Positions 7,902 to 16,139 of a stretch of 35,463 nt of DNA are shown here, one piece after another. The DNA is taken from the IMG/VR virus record IMGVR_UViG_3300031718_000096, positions 1-35,463 of that record. One strand, written 5' to 3'. The translations under genes and the position numbers were made by a program. How positions within the stretch are numbered: position 1 is the first letter of the stretch; each line of letters begins with the position of its first letter. Source of the DNA: a virus. The notes under the pieces are model-generated. The model worked only from the letters and a program-made list of their open reading frames with translations, was not told the DNA's origin and did no database searches.

Positions 7902-9307
7902 TGGTTCCCCTGCATTGCAGAAGCGATGCTTGTTCCTGCCGCGAGCGGCATGCCTGCCGATGGAGCGATATTGAATGGAGTTGTGCGAACCGGCTGCAAG
8001 TTTCCCATTCCGCGCCGAATGAGCACATCCGGCTTATTCAAGTAATTAGATAATTCACCGGCAAGAATGCTGAGTCCTCCTGTCGGAGCTGCGCCGGCAA
8101 GTCCAACAATCCTCCCGAGAGACATTGGCTTTGCGCGATCCGCAACGTTCACCCTACGTTCTACTGCATCCTGCAAGGTGTCCAAGGCTCCATAGCGCAA
8201 TCGAGCATCACGCACTCCGGTTTCACCATTCTTTTCAAGTGTGTCCAAGAATTGATTCCTCAGCTCGGCGCGCGCCGCTTCCCATCCTGCCGTTTCCGGA
8301 TTATTCATCAAATTAGCTCGCCGCGCTGCCGGAAACTTTTGGAAATAGGATTCAAGTTGTCCATTCGCATATTTGAGAAGTTTGTTTGCGCTGGTTACAT
8401 CCCGCGCCGATTCTAGTTTCTTTGCAAAGGATTCCAATTTCTCGGCGTTGCCTTCGTCAAATTCTTTCATCTCGTCTGAGATTTGCGCCCGGACTGCATC
8501 GGCGACCGGCTGCATTTCAACAGGTTGTTTCGCCTGACGCTGCAAGGCAGGTTCGACTTCTTCACTCCAAACCTTCTGCTTAATTTCTGGAATGGCATCA
8601 TTTAGATCATGGACATTCTGAATTGGCGATTGTGCATCATAGGCTTTTAAATCTCCTGCCGCGCGTTGAAGGGAAGTATCGAAACCGCTCATGCTCGTGC
8701 GCGGGCTGATACCCTGTTTCATCAATTCTTCGCCGCTTGATGCGAGACCCATCGGATTGCCAATCTTGCGCCAACCGTTGCGAATCGCATCTCCGGAAAC
8801 TTCAGAAATCTTGGGAATGACTCCCGTATCGGCAACCGCTTTAGGTCCGGCAAGAGCAAGCCCTATTCCCGTGCTTATTCCAAGGCCGCTGGCAATTTTC
8901 CCCTGCATGAAATCATTTGCCGCTGCATCCATCTGGGGACCGAGAAAAGGAATGGCCGCATGGAGAAGGTGTGCGGCGCCTTCAGCATAGTTCCCTTTCT
9001 TGAACGCCTCTTCAGCATTTTTATAAACTTCCGTGCGCATGGCCGCATCATTTTTCAGGCTTTCAATGGGATGCGCCGTTAATTGCGCTGCGCCTTGCAC
9101 GGCGGCAATCGGGCTTATTTGTTTCCAGAGAGCTGAACCGAATTCCTTTGCAGGTTCCCAGGATGAGGGCGGTTGATCGGGACTACTTTGCACCGTACCT
9201 TGATCCTCGTATTTCGAGAAGTCAATAGATGGAGGATTTGCTTCCGCAGAAGGTCCGCTAGGAGAAGAAGCATATTTACTCCAATCGATTTGTGGCGCTG
9301 CGCTCAT
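7898..9307 (-). CDS. Putative ejection / internal virion protein
   Basis: A 469-aa protein with no recognised domain. The N-terminus has two short degenerate repeats (IDWSKYASSP, then IDFSKYEDQG) followed by a Pro/Ser-rich linker. A central Ala/Gly-rich hydrophobic stretch near residues 130-165 (GKIASGLGISTGIGLALAGP) could insert in a membrane. The second half is Glu/Lys/Arg/Ala-rich helix with likely coiled coil. Position after the gp10-like and DNA-transfer genes and before the fibres matches the P22 gp7-gp20-gp16 ejection block, so it could play the gp16 role of escorting DNA across the envelope. It has no cysteine. The start ATG overlaps the preceding stop (ATGA), and its own stop overlaps the fibre start. 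Confidence 0.75.
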   Translation of the reverse strand: MSAAPQIDWSKYASSPSGPSAEANPPSIDFSKYEDQGTVQSSPDQPPSSWEPAKEFGSALWKQISPIAAVQGAAQLTAHPIESLKNDAAMRTEVYKNAEEAFKKGNYAEGAAHLLHAAIPFLGPQMDAAANDFMQGKIASGLGISTGIGLALAGPKAVADTGVIPKISEVSGDAIRNGWRKIGNPMGLASSGEELMKQGISPRTSMSGFDTSLQRAAGDLKAYDAQSPIQNVHDLNDAIPEIKQKVWSEEVEPALQRQAKQPVEMQPVADAVRAQISDEMKEFDEGNAEKLESFAKKLESARDVTSANKLLKYANGQLESYFQKFPAARRANLMNNPETAGWEAARAELRNQFLDTLEKNGETGVRDARLRYGALDTLQDAVERRVNVADRAKPMSLGRIVGLAGAAPTGGLSILAGELSNYLNKPDVLIRRGMGNLQPVRTTPFNIAPSAGMPLAAGTSIASAMQGNQ

Positions 9308-10944
9308 TTCACTTTGTATCCCGCGGCCTTCGCCTGCTTCGTCGCTTCTTCCACCGAAACATTATGATCCTTCGCAGCTTGCTCAATCTGCGCCAAGCTG
9401 AGAATTTTCTCTGGCTGATTTGGAGTTGCTTTCGGCACCTTTGTATTGCCTATCACTTTATCAAGCGTCGTCACATTGCCATCTTTATCCATTGCGGGAA
9501 CTTGATCAGGAGTGAGTCCATGTCCTTGTGCGATTAATGCGCTGCTTGTCAGGGCTTTTTTGTGCGCTCCATCAATAAGCAAGTCGGTGAGTTCGTTTCC
9601 CTCTTTTGCGAGCTGTGCGCTTAGTTTTCCGGTTGCGGCCTTTGTCGCCCAGGCATTCCAGCGTTCCGCCCATCCACCAGGCGCACCGGCGGCAGCGGCT
9701 TCCGTTGGAGGAACACGGCTAATTCCACCAGCTTTACCAATACCAAGAACTTCCATCGTTGGCGTCAATGATGTCAGCAAACCATTTCCATTTGCGCCAG
9801 CAACGATAGCTTTTTTGGTGTCTTGAATCTGCGCCAAAGTTGCCGCGAAACCGTGTTGCGGATCACTCCAAATCTTGTCATTTTCGGTCAGGCCAGCTTC
9901 ACCGAATTTATTTCCCATCATTGCGCGGGCTTGCGCGAGAGAGGCTTGCTTCATCTGCTCCGATTTGTATGCTTCATCGGCACGCGCCTGAATCTTTTCG
10001 ACGGCGGCAATCGTCGGCGCATTATTAATTTCCGCTTGGAATCCTTGACGCATTGGCGCGGGAAGAACGTCATATGTCGAGATCGTTTGATTTGCCAATC
10101 TTCGATCATTTTCATCTGGAACGGCAGTTTTCTGTTTTTCGGAAAGTTGCTGGGCCTGTTTAGTTCCATACTCCAAAACATCCTGCATTCCGCCTGTAAG
10201 ATTCAAAATTTTATCCACGTGCAGAGGATCGGCCTGCATGAGCGCCTGATGCAAGGAAGGATCAAACGTCGAAGCCTTCTGCAATTCAGGCTCAGCAGCC
10301 TGTAGCATCGCCGCGCGCTTGGTGGGATCTTGCTCCGCACCAATCGGCGCAAGAACCTTATTTATTTCCGCAAGGCCGTTCTTAACGAGTTCCTGCTTAT
10401 CTGCGGTCTGTTTCAGCACGTCAGCGCGAAATTTGATGAGTGATTGCGCAGTAGCCGCTACCGTGTTTGGAGTTACGCCCGCCCGGATCATCCCATTTGC
10501 CTGCTTTGCGAGTGGATCATCCGAGGACAGACCAAGCATCTGTTCAGCGAAATTAACCTTAGCAGGAGCCGCTACAGCGGGCGCAGTCGGATTTGGGGCA
10601 TTCTGGCCCATTGCGCCGCCGATCGAGGCAGGAGGAGCCATTTCCGTCGCAGGACTGGCCTGTGTAGGAGTATCCGCTTCGTACTTTTCAGGGTTGGACC
10701 AATATTCCATCTGCTTCTGCTGATCCTGAAGCGCAATTTGCCTCTGCTGATTCTCCAGCTGGAGTTGCTGCGCTTGTTGCTGCTGAATTGGAATCTGCGC
10801 CTGTGTTGTTGCGGTTTGGGCTTGGGATTGCGCTTGCTGGTAAGGAAGCATGGCTCGCGCCCGCATGGCGTCGGACATCGACGTAAAGTTCTGCGCGACT
10901 TCGGGACGCGCCATCAGAGATGCGAGCGTTGCGTTATCTGCCAT
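9304..10944 (-). CDS. Putative ejection / internal virion protein, Gln-rich coiled coil
   Basis: A 546-aa protein. Residues about 35-85 are an extreme Gln/Ala run (QTATTQAQIPIQQQQAQQ and following) predicted to be a long helix. After a Pro-rich linker comes a largely helical body with Lys/Glu heptads, no cysteine, and a C-terminal LAQIEQAAKDHNVSVEEA segment that looks like a small three-helix motif. It sits between the DNA-transfer protein and the 469-aa protein and is translationally coupled to the latter. By position and helical composition it is an analogue of P22 gp20/gp16 ejection proteins. No catalytic motif is visible. Confidence 0.75.
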   Translation of the reverse strand: MADNATLASLMARPEVAQNFTSMSDAMRARAMLPYQQAQSQAQTATTQAQIPIQQQQAQQLQLENQQRQIALQDQQKQMEYWSNPEKYEADTPTQASPATEMAPPASIGGAMGQNAPNPTAPAVAAPAKVNFAEQMLGLSSDDPLAKQANGMIRAGVTPNTVAATAQSLIKFRADVLKQTADKQELVKNGLAEINKVLAPIGAEQDPTKRAAMLQAAEPELQKASTFDPSLHQALMQADPLHVDKILNLTGGMQDVLEYGTKQAQQLSEKQKTAVPDENDRRLANQTISTYDVLPAPMRQGFQAEINNAPTIAAVEKIQARADEAYKSEQMKQASLAQARAMMGNKFGEAGLTENDKIWSDPQHGFAATLAQIQDTKKAIVAGANGNGLLTSLTPTMEVLGIGKAGGISRVPPTEAAAAGAPGGWAERWNAWATKAATGKLSAQLAKEGNELTDLLIDGAHKKALTSSALIAQGHGLTPDQVPAMDKDGNVTTLDKVIGNTKVPKATPNQPEKILSLAQIEQAAKDHNVSVEEATKQAKAAGYKVK

Positions 10945-10947
10945 CGT

Positions 10948-11796
10948 TTATCCCTGCGCGAGCGCCGGCCCGCCATTCATGTTGAATGGTACAAAGCCCG
11001 CGCTTCCTGGCGCGTTGTAGGAAGGCGCTGGAATTGGCGGAGGCGCTGCGCTGCTTCCCGTAGACCCGCCATACATGCCCATCGCGTTTCCTATGGAATT
11101 TCCGAATCCAGCCATGCCGATTGCCTGTGCGCCGCCAGCTTGTGCCTGATATCCCGCCTGCTGACTTGCTGCAAGCTGTCCTTGCTGGCCATACAGACCG
11201 GCTCCTTGCATATTTGCGCCAACGCTAGTTTGCGTGGCTCCAAGTCCAGTACCGGCAAGTCCCGAGAGTCGATTATAGAGATTCGATTGATTGTTCTGGA
11301 ACTGGAGATATTGCTGCTGATACTGCTGCATCGCGTTGTTGTAGACCTGCTGGTAATTGGTCGATGCGAGCCCCTGCCCATATTGTTCAAGCTGCTTGCC
11401 GGTTCCTGCACTGAGAAGTCCACCACGAGCCGCCGCCGAGTTTTCAAGTGCCTCTGTGCCTTGCTGCATCTGGAACTGATAGCCCGGAGTCGCTTCCGCT
11501 TCCGCTGCTGTCGGAGCCGTAAAACTTCCAGTGTACGAAGCGAGCGGACCTTGCCCGGAAAGCGCTCCTTGCATTGCGCCACCGAGACTCTGCATTGCCT
11601 GACTTCCGGTAGAAATGTACGGACTTAGTTCCGCCTGACTTTGGGTAACTGCTTTCTCGGTATTGCCCTGTGCCTGAGCGCCGGCCGCTTGGACAGTTCC
11701 AGCCGCCTGTTTATCAGCCTTGGATTGTCGCGCTGCCGCTCCAAGCCCGAACAGGCCGCTGATCAAGCTTCCGATAATGGGGATTGCAGCCGCCAC
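10948..11796 (-). CDS. DNA-transfer (ejection) protein, P22 gp7-like
   Basis: A 282-aa protein with a GTG start at 11794-11796. The N-terminal 20 residues (IPIIGSLISGLFGLGAAARQ) are a Gly/Ala-rich amphipathic or membrane-active helix. Then comes QAELSPYISTGSQAMQSL, a motif I associate with phage DNA-transfer and internal virion proteins (Q..L.PY...G..A...L). The body is Gln/Ala/Gly/Tyr-rich and helical, for example NNAMQQYQQQYLQFQNNQSN, and the C-terminus is Gly/Pro-rich. It has no cysteine. P22 gp7 and relatives are packaged in the head and enter the cell envelope ahead of DNA. The family match is recalled, not searched. Confidence 0.78.
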   Translation of the reverse strand: MAAAIPIIGSLISGLFGLGAAARQSKADKQAAGTVQAAGAQAQGNTEKAVTQSQAELSPYISTGSQAMQSLGGAMQGALSGQGPLASYTGSFTAPTAAEAEATPGYQFQMQQGTEALENSAAARGGLLSAGTGKQLEQYGQGLASTNYQQVYNNAMQQYQQQYLQFQNNQSNLYNRLSGLAGTGLGATQTSVGANMQGAGLYGQQGQLAASQQAGYQAQAGGAQAIGMAGFGNSIGNAMGMYGGSTGSSAAPPPIPAPSYNAPGSAGFVPFNMNGGPALAQG

Positions 11797-11797
11797 G

Positions 11798-12247
11798 TTA
11801 TCCGCCTCCCGCTATAGAAAAGGCTTCCCAATTCGATTTGCCATCGGGAATCAAAACAGTTGCCCGCCATTGCGCCGCCGTTAACGCCAGAATTCCCGCA
11901 CCATTAATTGTGTCTGTTCCGGTTGGCGCAACGGTAATCACGCCAGTTCCATCCGCCTGAATCACGATGTACATGCTGAAAGGAGAGGTTTTTGACGGTC
12001 CTAAAATAAGACTGAATGGCGCGCCACCCGTTGTTATAAATAAAACGTTGTGGACCGAATCCACGATCATCGGTGAGAGCGCGGCTGGAACGAGCGTAGG
12101 GTTAAACGGTTTTTGCGCTTGAATAGCCTGCAATGCCCGCAATCCAGCGATACTCAGTCCTGACGCACTTGATTTGTCAAGGAACTGCGTAGCTCCATTG
12201 ATGAGCGGAGCTTGCGTTGGCGTTTTCCCTGTGACGACTTTGACCAT
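11798..12247 (-). CDS. Small tail/virion protein with C-terminal beta knob
   Basis: A 149-aa protein. I take the start at ATG 12245-12247, which overlaps the TGA of the gp10-like gene; a longer reading to 12355 overlaps that gene heavily and has an unnatural N-terminus. An N-terminal helical part (SGLSIAGLRALQAIQAQ) is followed by a beta-rich domain with GTGVITVAPTGTDTING and SNWEAFSIAGGG, resembling knob or decoration domains of phage surface proteins. It occupies the position of P22 gene 26 (tail needle), right after the gp10-like gene, but lacks an obvious long coiled coil. A plug, needle tip or tail decoration role is inference. Confidence 0.7.
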   Translation of the reverse strand: MVKVVTGKTPTQAPLINGATQFLDKSSASGLSIAGLRALQAIQAQKPFNPTLVPAALSPMIVDSVHNVLFITTGGAPFSLILGPSKTSPFSMYIVIQADGTGVITVAPTGTDTINGAGILALTAAQWRATVLIPDGKSNWEAFSIAGGG

Positions 12248-13803
12248 CACGCACCCATCTTTCGATACATTGCCTTCAAGGAAACACTCGGAGTAAAGCC
12301 GGGATTCGCCTTTAAATAGGCGTCCACAATGCGCCAGGAAATTGGATCGCTGCATGTAAACTCAAATACACGATCTCGGGACTTTCCCATGCGGCGCTGC
12401 ATGGCGCGCACTTTATATTTACCGACTTGTCCAAAATTGATCGTGTGGTAATTCCCCCAAATGTGTCCGCCATCATCCGACCATCTGAGAAAACCTTGCG
12501 GATCGCGCGGATTGCCTTGCGCGTCAAGAACTGTTCCAATTCCTACTTCCGCATCGATCTGAAGCTGTTTATAGAAAATCCATTCCTGCTCTTCTGAAAT
12601 GTGCGGAGCCCTGCGCATCCGGACAATTGGCGTTCCGGCATCATCGAAGTAGTTTTGGGACATGTCATAAATCGTTCCGCTTTTTCGATCACCCACGAGA
12701 TGTTTTCCGAAGGCATACATATGGCAGCGGGCAAGATGCGCGACGTAGTTTCCGGTCTGCGTATTCCAAAAGAGCCGCTTGTGCCACATCGAAGTCGTTA
12801 GGTCGTATACCCAAGTGATATTTCCAGAAGGGAAAAAGAGCACATAAAAGGTGTGTCCGCGATCCTGTTCCGACCAGCCAATTGCGTCAGAAAAGGTTGC
12901 CATGTTCTGAATCGACAATTCGACTGCATGATTGCTGATGCGCACCGGGGTATATCCGGTCATTCTGCGTACAATGCCGCCGCCGCGCTCATCCCCGCCC
13001 AAAAAGAAAATATCGTTGCCTGCCTTGGCAACGCTGTTTGCGGCAATGATCCCTTCCTCGATTTCCGAACCTTGAATTACGGTAAGCGGGAAATTTGGAT
13101 CTCCGGAGTTGTAGTACCAGACACTTTGCTTTGGTCCAAAGAATCCCATCAGGCGATCGTTCTGAATCATTGCCAGCACGTTATCCGTGAACACCGAAAT
13201 ACCGGCCGCACCGGGCGCATTTGCGCTTGTCCAATCCAAAGCGTTCAATAAAGCGGAAAGCTGGAACTGGTTTGTGCCTGCTAGTAGCGCGACAAAAAAC
13301 CCATCGCAATAGGCAACCTGACTGACTGGCACGCTGTTGTTGAAGCTTGCCGCTGGAATTACGGTTACGCCTGCGGGTGGCACCGCCGTAAGATCCAGAA
13401 CATAAGCAGTGCCGCCGCTACAAAACAGCAACTGCCATACACCACCGCCAGCGGACCCATTCGGTCCCGCCGCGAAATACACAGGTTGTCCGTCATCCTT
13501 GATAGGTTGCGTAAATTGAGTGAGCGAGCCATCGGCATTCACCTGATAGAGAAAGGTTCCAATTGCGGCAAAGTACCGGCCCGGATTGTTGGGAGTCGCA
13601 TTACTCAGAACAGCAAATTCCCCGCGCACCGATACCGCATTCGGAACAGCACCAAATACTTTGAGTCCCGGCGTTGGCAAAAGCGGAAGCGTGGACTTAG
13701 CCGCGCCATCCGCCATTTCAGGAAAGAAGTTGATACATTCCTCGGCATTGACGTTCGGGGAAAGCTCGGGATAGGAAGCTCCGCAGAATCCGAAGCGGCT
13801 CAA
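12247..13803 (-). CDS. P22 gp10-like packaged-DNA stabilisation / tail accessory protein
   Basis: A 518-aa protein with a TTG start at 13801-13803 inside a TTGA overlap with the previous stop. It begins with a FCGASYPELSPNVNAEECIN segment typical of the P22 gp10 family (tail hub, Phage_stabilise). Repeated beta-propeller-like blades follow, with Trp/Tyr-rich strands such as FFGPKQSVWYYNSGDPN and HTFYVLFFPSGNITWVYDL. It ends with DGGHIWGNYHTINFGQVG. In P22, gp10 binds under gp4 and forms the tail hub that closes the portal and carries the needle and spikes. The gene order gp4-like then gp10-like matches P22. Family membership is from sequence memory, and I am fairly sure. Confidence 0.88.
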   Translation of the reverse strand: MSRFGFCGASYPELSPNVNAEECINFFPEMADGAAKSTLPLLPTPGLKVFGAVPNAVSVRGEFAVLSNATPNNPGRYFAAIGTFLYQVNADGSLTQFTQPIKDDGQPVYFAAGPNGSAGGGVWQLLFCSGGTAYVLDLTAVPPAGVTVIPAASFNNSVPVSQVAYCDGFFVALLAGTNQFQLSALLNALDWTSANAPGAAGISVFTDNVLAMIQNDRLMGFFGPKQSVWYYNSGDPNFPLTVIQGSEIEEGIIAANSVAKAGNDIFFLGGDERGGGIVRRMTGYTPVRISNHAVELSIQNMATFSDAIGWSEQDRGHTFYVLFFPSGNITWVYDLTTSMWHKRLFWNTQTGNYVAHLARCHMYAFGKHLVGDRKSGTIYDMSQNYFDDAGTPIVRMRRAPHISEEQEWIFYKQLQIDAEVGIGTVLDAQGNPRDPQGFLRWSDDGGHIWGNYHTINFGQVGKYKVRAMQRRMGKSRDRVFEFTCSDPISWRIVDAYLKANPGFTPSVSLKAMYRKMGA

Positions 13804-14597
13804 TTGCCACGCCCATTCCTGGCAGGAGTATCGCTGTAGAAATCGTAATAGCCTCGGCGACCGCTGATCGCGTCGAGTCCTGTCACCATATCGACGACTT
13901 CTGTATTGAACGACTTGATCAGGTCCATTCCCTGATCCGCCATCATCTTGATCAGCGGCGCGCGCTCCATGTCGCCGGGAAATTCAATGAGGAACCGGAA
14001 TGCCAAGTTGTACTTGACCGCTTCCGCATATGCTGGCGGAAAAGTGAATTGCGAATCAAGATCCGGAAAATAGGAAAGCGCGATCCATGGATAGATGGTT
14101 GCCTGCATTCCCGCGCTCGGCACCGGCCAGTAATTCAAGAGCCGCATCGGAAATCCCTTGTCATCCCATACAGCAAATGAAATAGGAGCGGGAAGCGGTT
14201 GTGTTCCGGTTTTGCCGATTGGAAGTTCCTGCCATTCCTTCAACGTAAGTGGATGAACGGGAAACTCGATTTGCGATGGCAGGATGCAGCCATAGCGCTC
14301 GATGCGCGGAGGCCGAGGAATATCGAAATCCCCGCCCGATCCGACCGCATAAGTTTGCTGATTGACATTCAAATTAAATATCAGCCTCTGGATCGTGAAG
14401 ATCATCAGTTCCATCGAGTTCCACGTATCCATCATCTGATTCAAACTCGTAAGCCCTGATTCGGCGTCTTCCGCAGAAACGGATTCGCCAGCCGACTGCG
14501 ATCCACACAGAATCAGGGCTTGCGTGATGAAATCGAGCGCCGCCTGCGTCAATCCAGGTGTCGGAACAGGCGGCGCGGCTGGAGGTCCTATTGGCAT
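13800..14597 (-). CDS. P22 gp4-like tail accessory factor (head completion)
   Basis: A 265-aa protein. The helical N-terminus (AALDFITQALILCGSQSAGE then LNQMMDTWNSM) and NLNVNQQTYAVGSGGDFDIPRP match the P22 tail accessory factor gp4 family, a dodecameric ring under the portal that completes the head and recruits gp10. The C-terminal region is helical with AEAVKYNLAFRFLIEFP, also family-typical. Its ATG directly follows the TAA of the 204-aa gene and its TGA overlaps the gp10-like start, so all three are co-translated. P22 gp4 also has muramidase activity; I see no clear catalytic motif to claim that here. Confidence 0.85.
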   Translation of the reverse strand: MPIGPPAAPPVPTPGLTQAALDFITQALILCGSQSAGESVSAEDAESGLTSLNQMMDTWNSMELMIFTIQRLIFNLNVNQQTYAVGSGGDFDIPRPPRIERYGCILPSQIEFPVHPLTLKEWQELPIGKTGTQPLPAPISFAVWDDKGFPMRLLNYWPVPSAGMQATIYPWIALSYFPDLDSQFTFPPAYAEAVKYNLAFRFLIEFPGDMERAPLIKMMADQGMDLIKSFNTEVVDMVTGLDAISGRRGYYDFYSDTPARNGRGN

Positions 14598-15212
14598 TTA
14601 CTTGATCGCTGACTCCGGCGTGCAAGCCGGACTTCGGAACCATCCTGGCCCCAATGCTTTCAGGGCTTCCACATCCCTGACTTCCCGCATGATCGGTGTC
14701 TTCACAAAGAGTTGAAAATCAACAAATGTCTTTGGATGATTCTTGGTTTTCCAGGTTTCCCATTCGGCGGCCTGGATTTGCAGCACGAGCGTGCGCCGCA
14801 ACATGCGGATGGCCGTGGGATCAGGAACAATCTCGGGAAGCGCCAGCTGCCTGAAATCGATTTCCAAATTGATTTCCAAAAGCCGGTCCAGAAAAGCGTC
14901 CCAAGCTTTTTGACGATCTTTATCCTTCGCCGCCACAATTGCGGCCAAATCGTTTGAAACTTCCTTGGACATGATCAATCTCGGCTGATAGACCGCCATC
15001 GGATAATCCTGATGACGGTAGATGATCGGCATGTATTGTTTTCCGGCATTCGGTTTGCGCGGGTTATCGGCATAGATGTGATTCTTCTGCGCCGCTGGAA
15101 CAGCCGGCGCTGTCCTCTGAAAGCGTTCGTATCCATCGATATCATCAATCCATGGATTCTCGAGGTCCTCGAGAAGCACTGCCTGGCCTGCTGCATTCAA
15201 CATGGGATTCAT
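14598..15212 (-). CDS. Conserved-type phage protein between coat and gp4-like genes, function unknown
   Basis: A 204-aa protein, not recognised. It has an acidic N-terminus (LEDLENPWIDDIDGYERF), a basic Pro/Tyr region with MPIIYRHQDYPMAVYQPRLI, and a helical C-terminal half rich in Leu/Arg/Glu (AWDAFLDRLLEINLEIDFRQ). It has one cysteine and no signal peptide or membrane segment. A good AAGGAG site lies before ATG 15210-15212, downstream of a strong intercistronic hairpin. The position suggests a minor head or head-tail connector component. Nothing catalytic is visible. Confidence 0.75.
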   Translation of the reverse strand: MNPMLNAAGQAVLLEDLENPWIDDIDGYERFQRTAPAVPAAQKNHIYADNPRKPNAGKQYMPIIYRHQDYPMAVYQPRLIMSKEVSNDLAAIVAAKDKDRQKAWDAFLDRLLEINLEIDFRQLALPEIVPDPTAIRMLRRTLVLQIQAAEWETWKTKNHPKTFVDFQLFVKTPIMREVRDVEALKALGPGWFRSPACTPESAIK

Positions 15213-15243
15213 CTGTGATTCTCCTTAGTCTTATTTTGAGACT

Positions 15244-15269
15244 GCGGGCGAATCCGAAGACTCGCCCGC
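15244..15269 (-). terminator. Very stable intercistronic hairpin with cUUCGg tetraloop
   Basis: On the minus strand the 8-bp arms GCGGGCGA and TCGCCCGC enclose a G.U pair and a TC-TTCG-GA cap, giving about an 11-bp stem closed by a UUCG tetraloop. It lies between the exported 285-aa gene and the 204-aa gene. A second, weaker hairpin (AGTCT/AGACT) follows just downstream. There is no U-tract after the stem, so it is a weak Rho-independent terminator at best. It may be an mRNA 3'-end stabiliser or attenuator that separates high coat expression from tail genes. Confidence 0.65.
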
Positions 15270-15280
15270 CCGCGCATCCA

Positions 15281-16138
15281 CTACGTGATGGAACTTGGAA
15301 CCCACTTTGCGTTGAGAGAATCCCAACAGAAAGTGATTGAGGTGCCGGCCGTAACGGTGCCGCTCGCCACGGAAATATTTCCTGCCGCCGTCCAGCTAAA
15401 AACACCATCGGCAATCGCCGTGAAACATCCCTGGCCAGGATTCCCCGCTGTTGCATTGGCGTTGAATCCAAGTGGAATGTTGAATCCGGTAACTGCCGCA
15501 GTGCCTGTAATGTGAAAGAACGGCCCGGAAGGAGTAATTGCGCCAGCCGCCGAAGCGACTGCCGTTGTGAGTCCCGCCGGCATCTGTGTGTTTCCGAAAC
15601 CCGGCACCCACGTCCCTGTAATCGTGGAACAGAGCCATTGAAGCCCTGTCTGGATATCAAGGAATGGATTGCTCAAGGTTGCGAGAGTGAGACAGGAACC
15701 ATTGGCGGCATACCAATTTCCGCCATATGGCGATCCTGAATTGAATTGATTCAAATTTCCCAAGAGCACCATCGATCCGGTTTTGTGCTGCTGGGCGGGA
15801 GTTGAACCATAGCTGCGAGTGACTTGCACGACTCCAGTTGTCGCGTTGAACGAAATTACGGCCATTGCTTCGCGGTCAATGTAGATGATCGACTGCGGAA
15901 CGTTATTGACCGCCGCAACAAGGTTGGTCGTGCTGGCAATCGTCAGGAAGGTTACATAGGCGTTGCTAACTCCGGAATACAGAGTAGGACCAGCGCCCAT
16001 TTCGTTGGTCAATGTCGTCTGCGTTAAGCAACTCGACGGTGAGGCCGTGCATTGTGCCGGGGCATATTGCGCGAAGGAAGGACTTGCGCAAAACGCCAGC
16101 ACAAGCAAAAGCAGCAGCACTTTCAGGATTGTTTTCAT
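15281..16138 (-). CDS. Exported structural/decoration-type protein next to the coat gene
   Basis: A 285-aa protein. I choose ATG 16136-16138; the frame could begin at an upstream TTG (16150), which only adds four residues. Residues 1-24 are a strong signal peptide with a poly-Leu core, ending PSFAQ. The mature N-terminal half has a phage structural module: ASTTNLVAAVNNVPQ, YIDREAMAVISF and VQVTRSYGSTPAQQHKTG. This strand pattern (…YIDREAM…V.RG…A..H..G…) is widespread in tailed-phage virion proteins. The C-terminal half is a knob-like domain ending with ITFCWDSLNAKWVPS. There are six mature cysteines. A virion-type module behind a Sec signal is unusual. It follows the coat stop by one base. 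Confidence 0.83.
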   Translation of the reverse strand: MKTILKVLLLLLVLAFCASPSFAQYAPAQCTASPSSCLTQTTLTNEMGAGPTLYSGVSNAYVTFLTIASTTNLVAAVNNVPQSIIYIDREAMAVISFNATTGVVQVTRSYGSTPAQQHKTGSMVLLGNLNQFNSGSPYGGNWYAANGSCLTLATLSNPFLDIQTGLQWLCSTITGTWVPGFGNTQMPAGLTTAVASAAGAITPSGPFFHITGTAAVTGFNIPLGFNANATAGNPGQGCFTAIADGVFSWTAAGNISVASGTVTAGTSITFCWDSLNAKWVPSSIT

Positions 16139-16139
16139 G

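Noticed and set aside
10444-11628. Plus-strand open frame of 394 codons
   Set aside because: It is antisense to the Gln/Ala-rich ejection genes and gives Leu/Arg/Cys-rich low-quality protein; open only because of the repetitive codons on the other strand.
15145-15660. Minus-strand 171-codon frame across the coat-tail gap
   Set aside because: Arg/Ser/Cys-rich shadow of the exported 285-aa gene; it crosses the strong hairpin and has no ribosome site.
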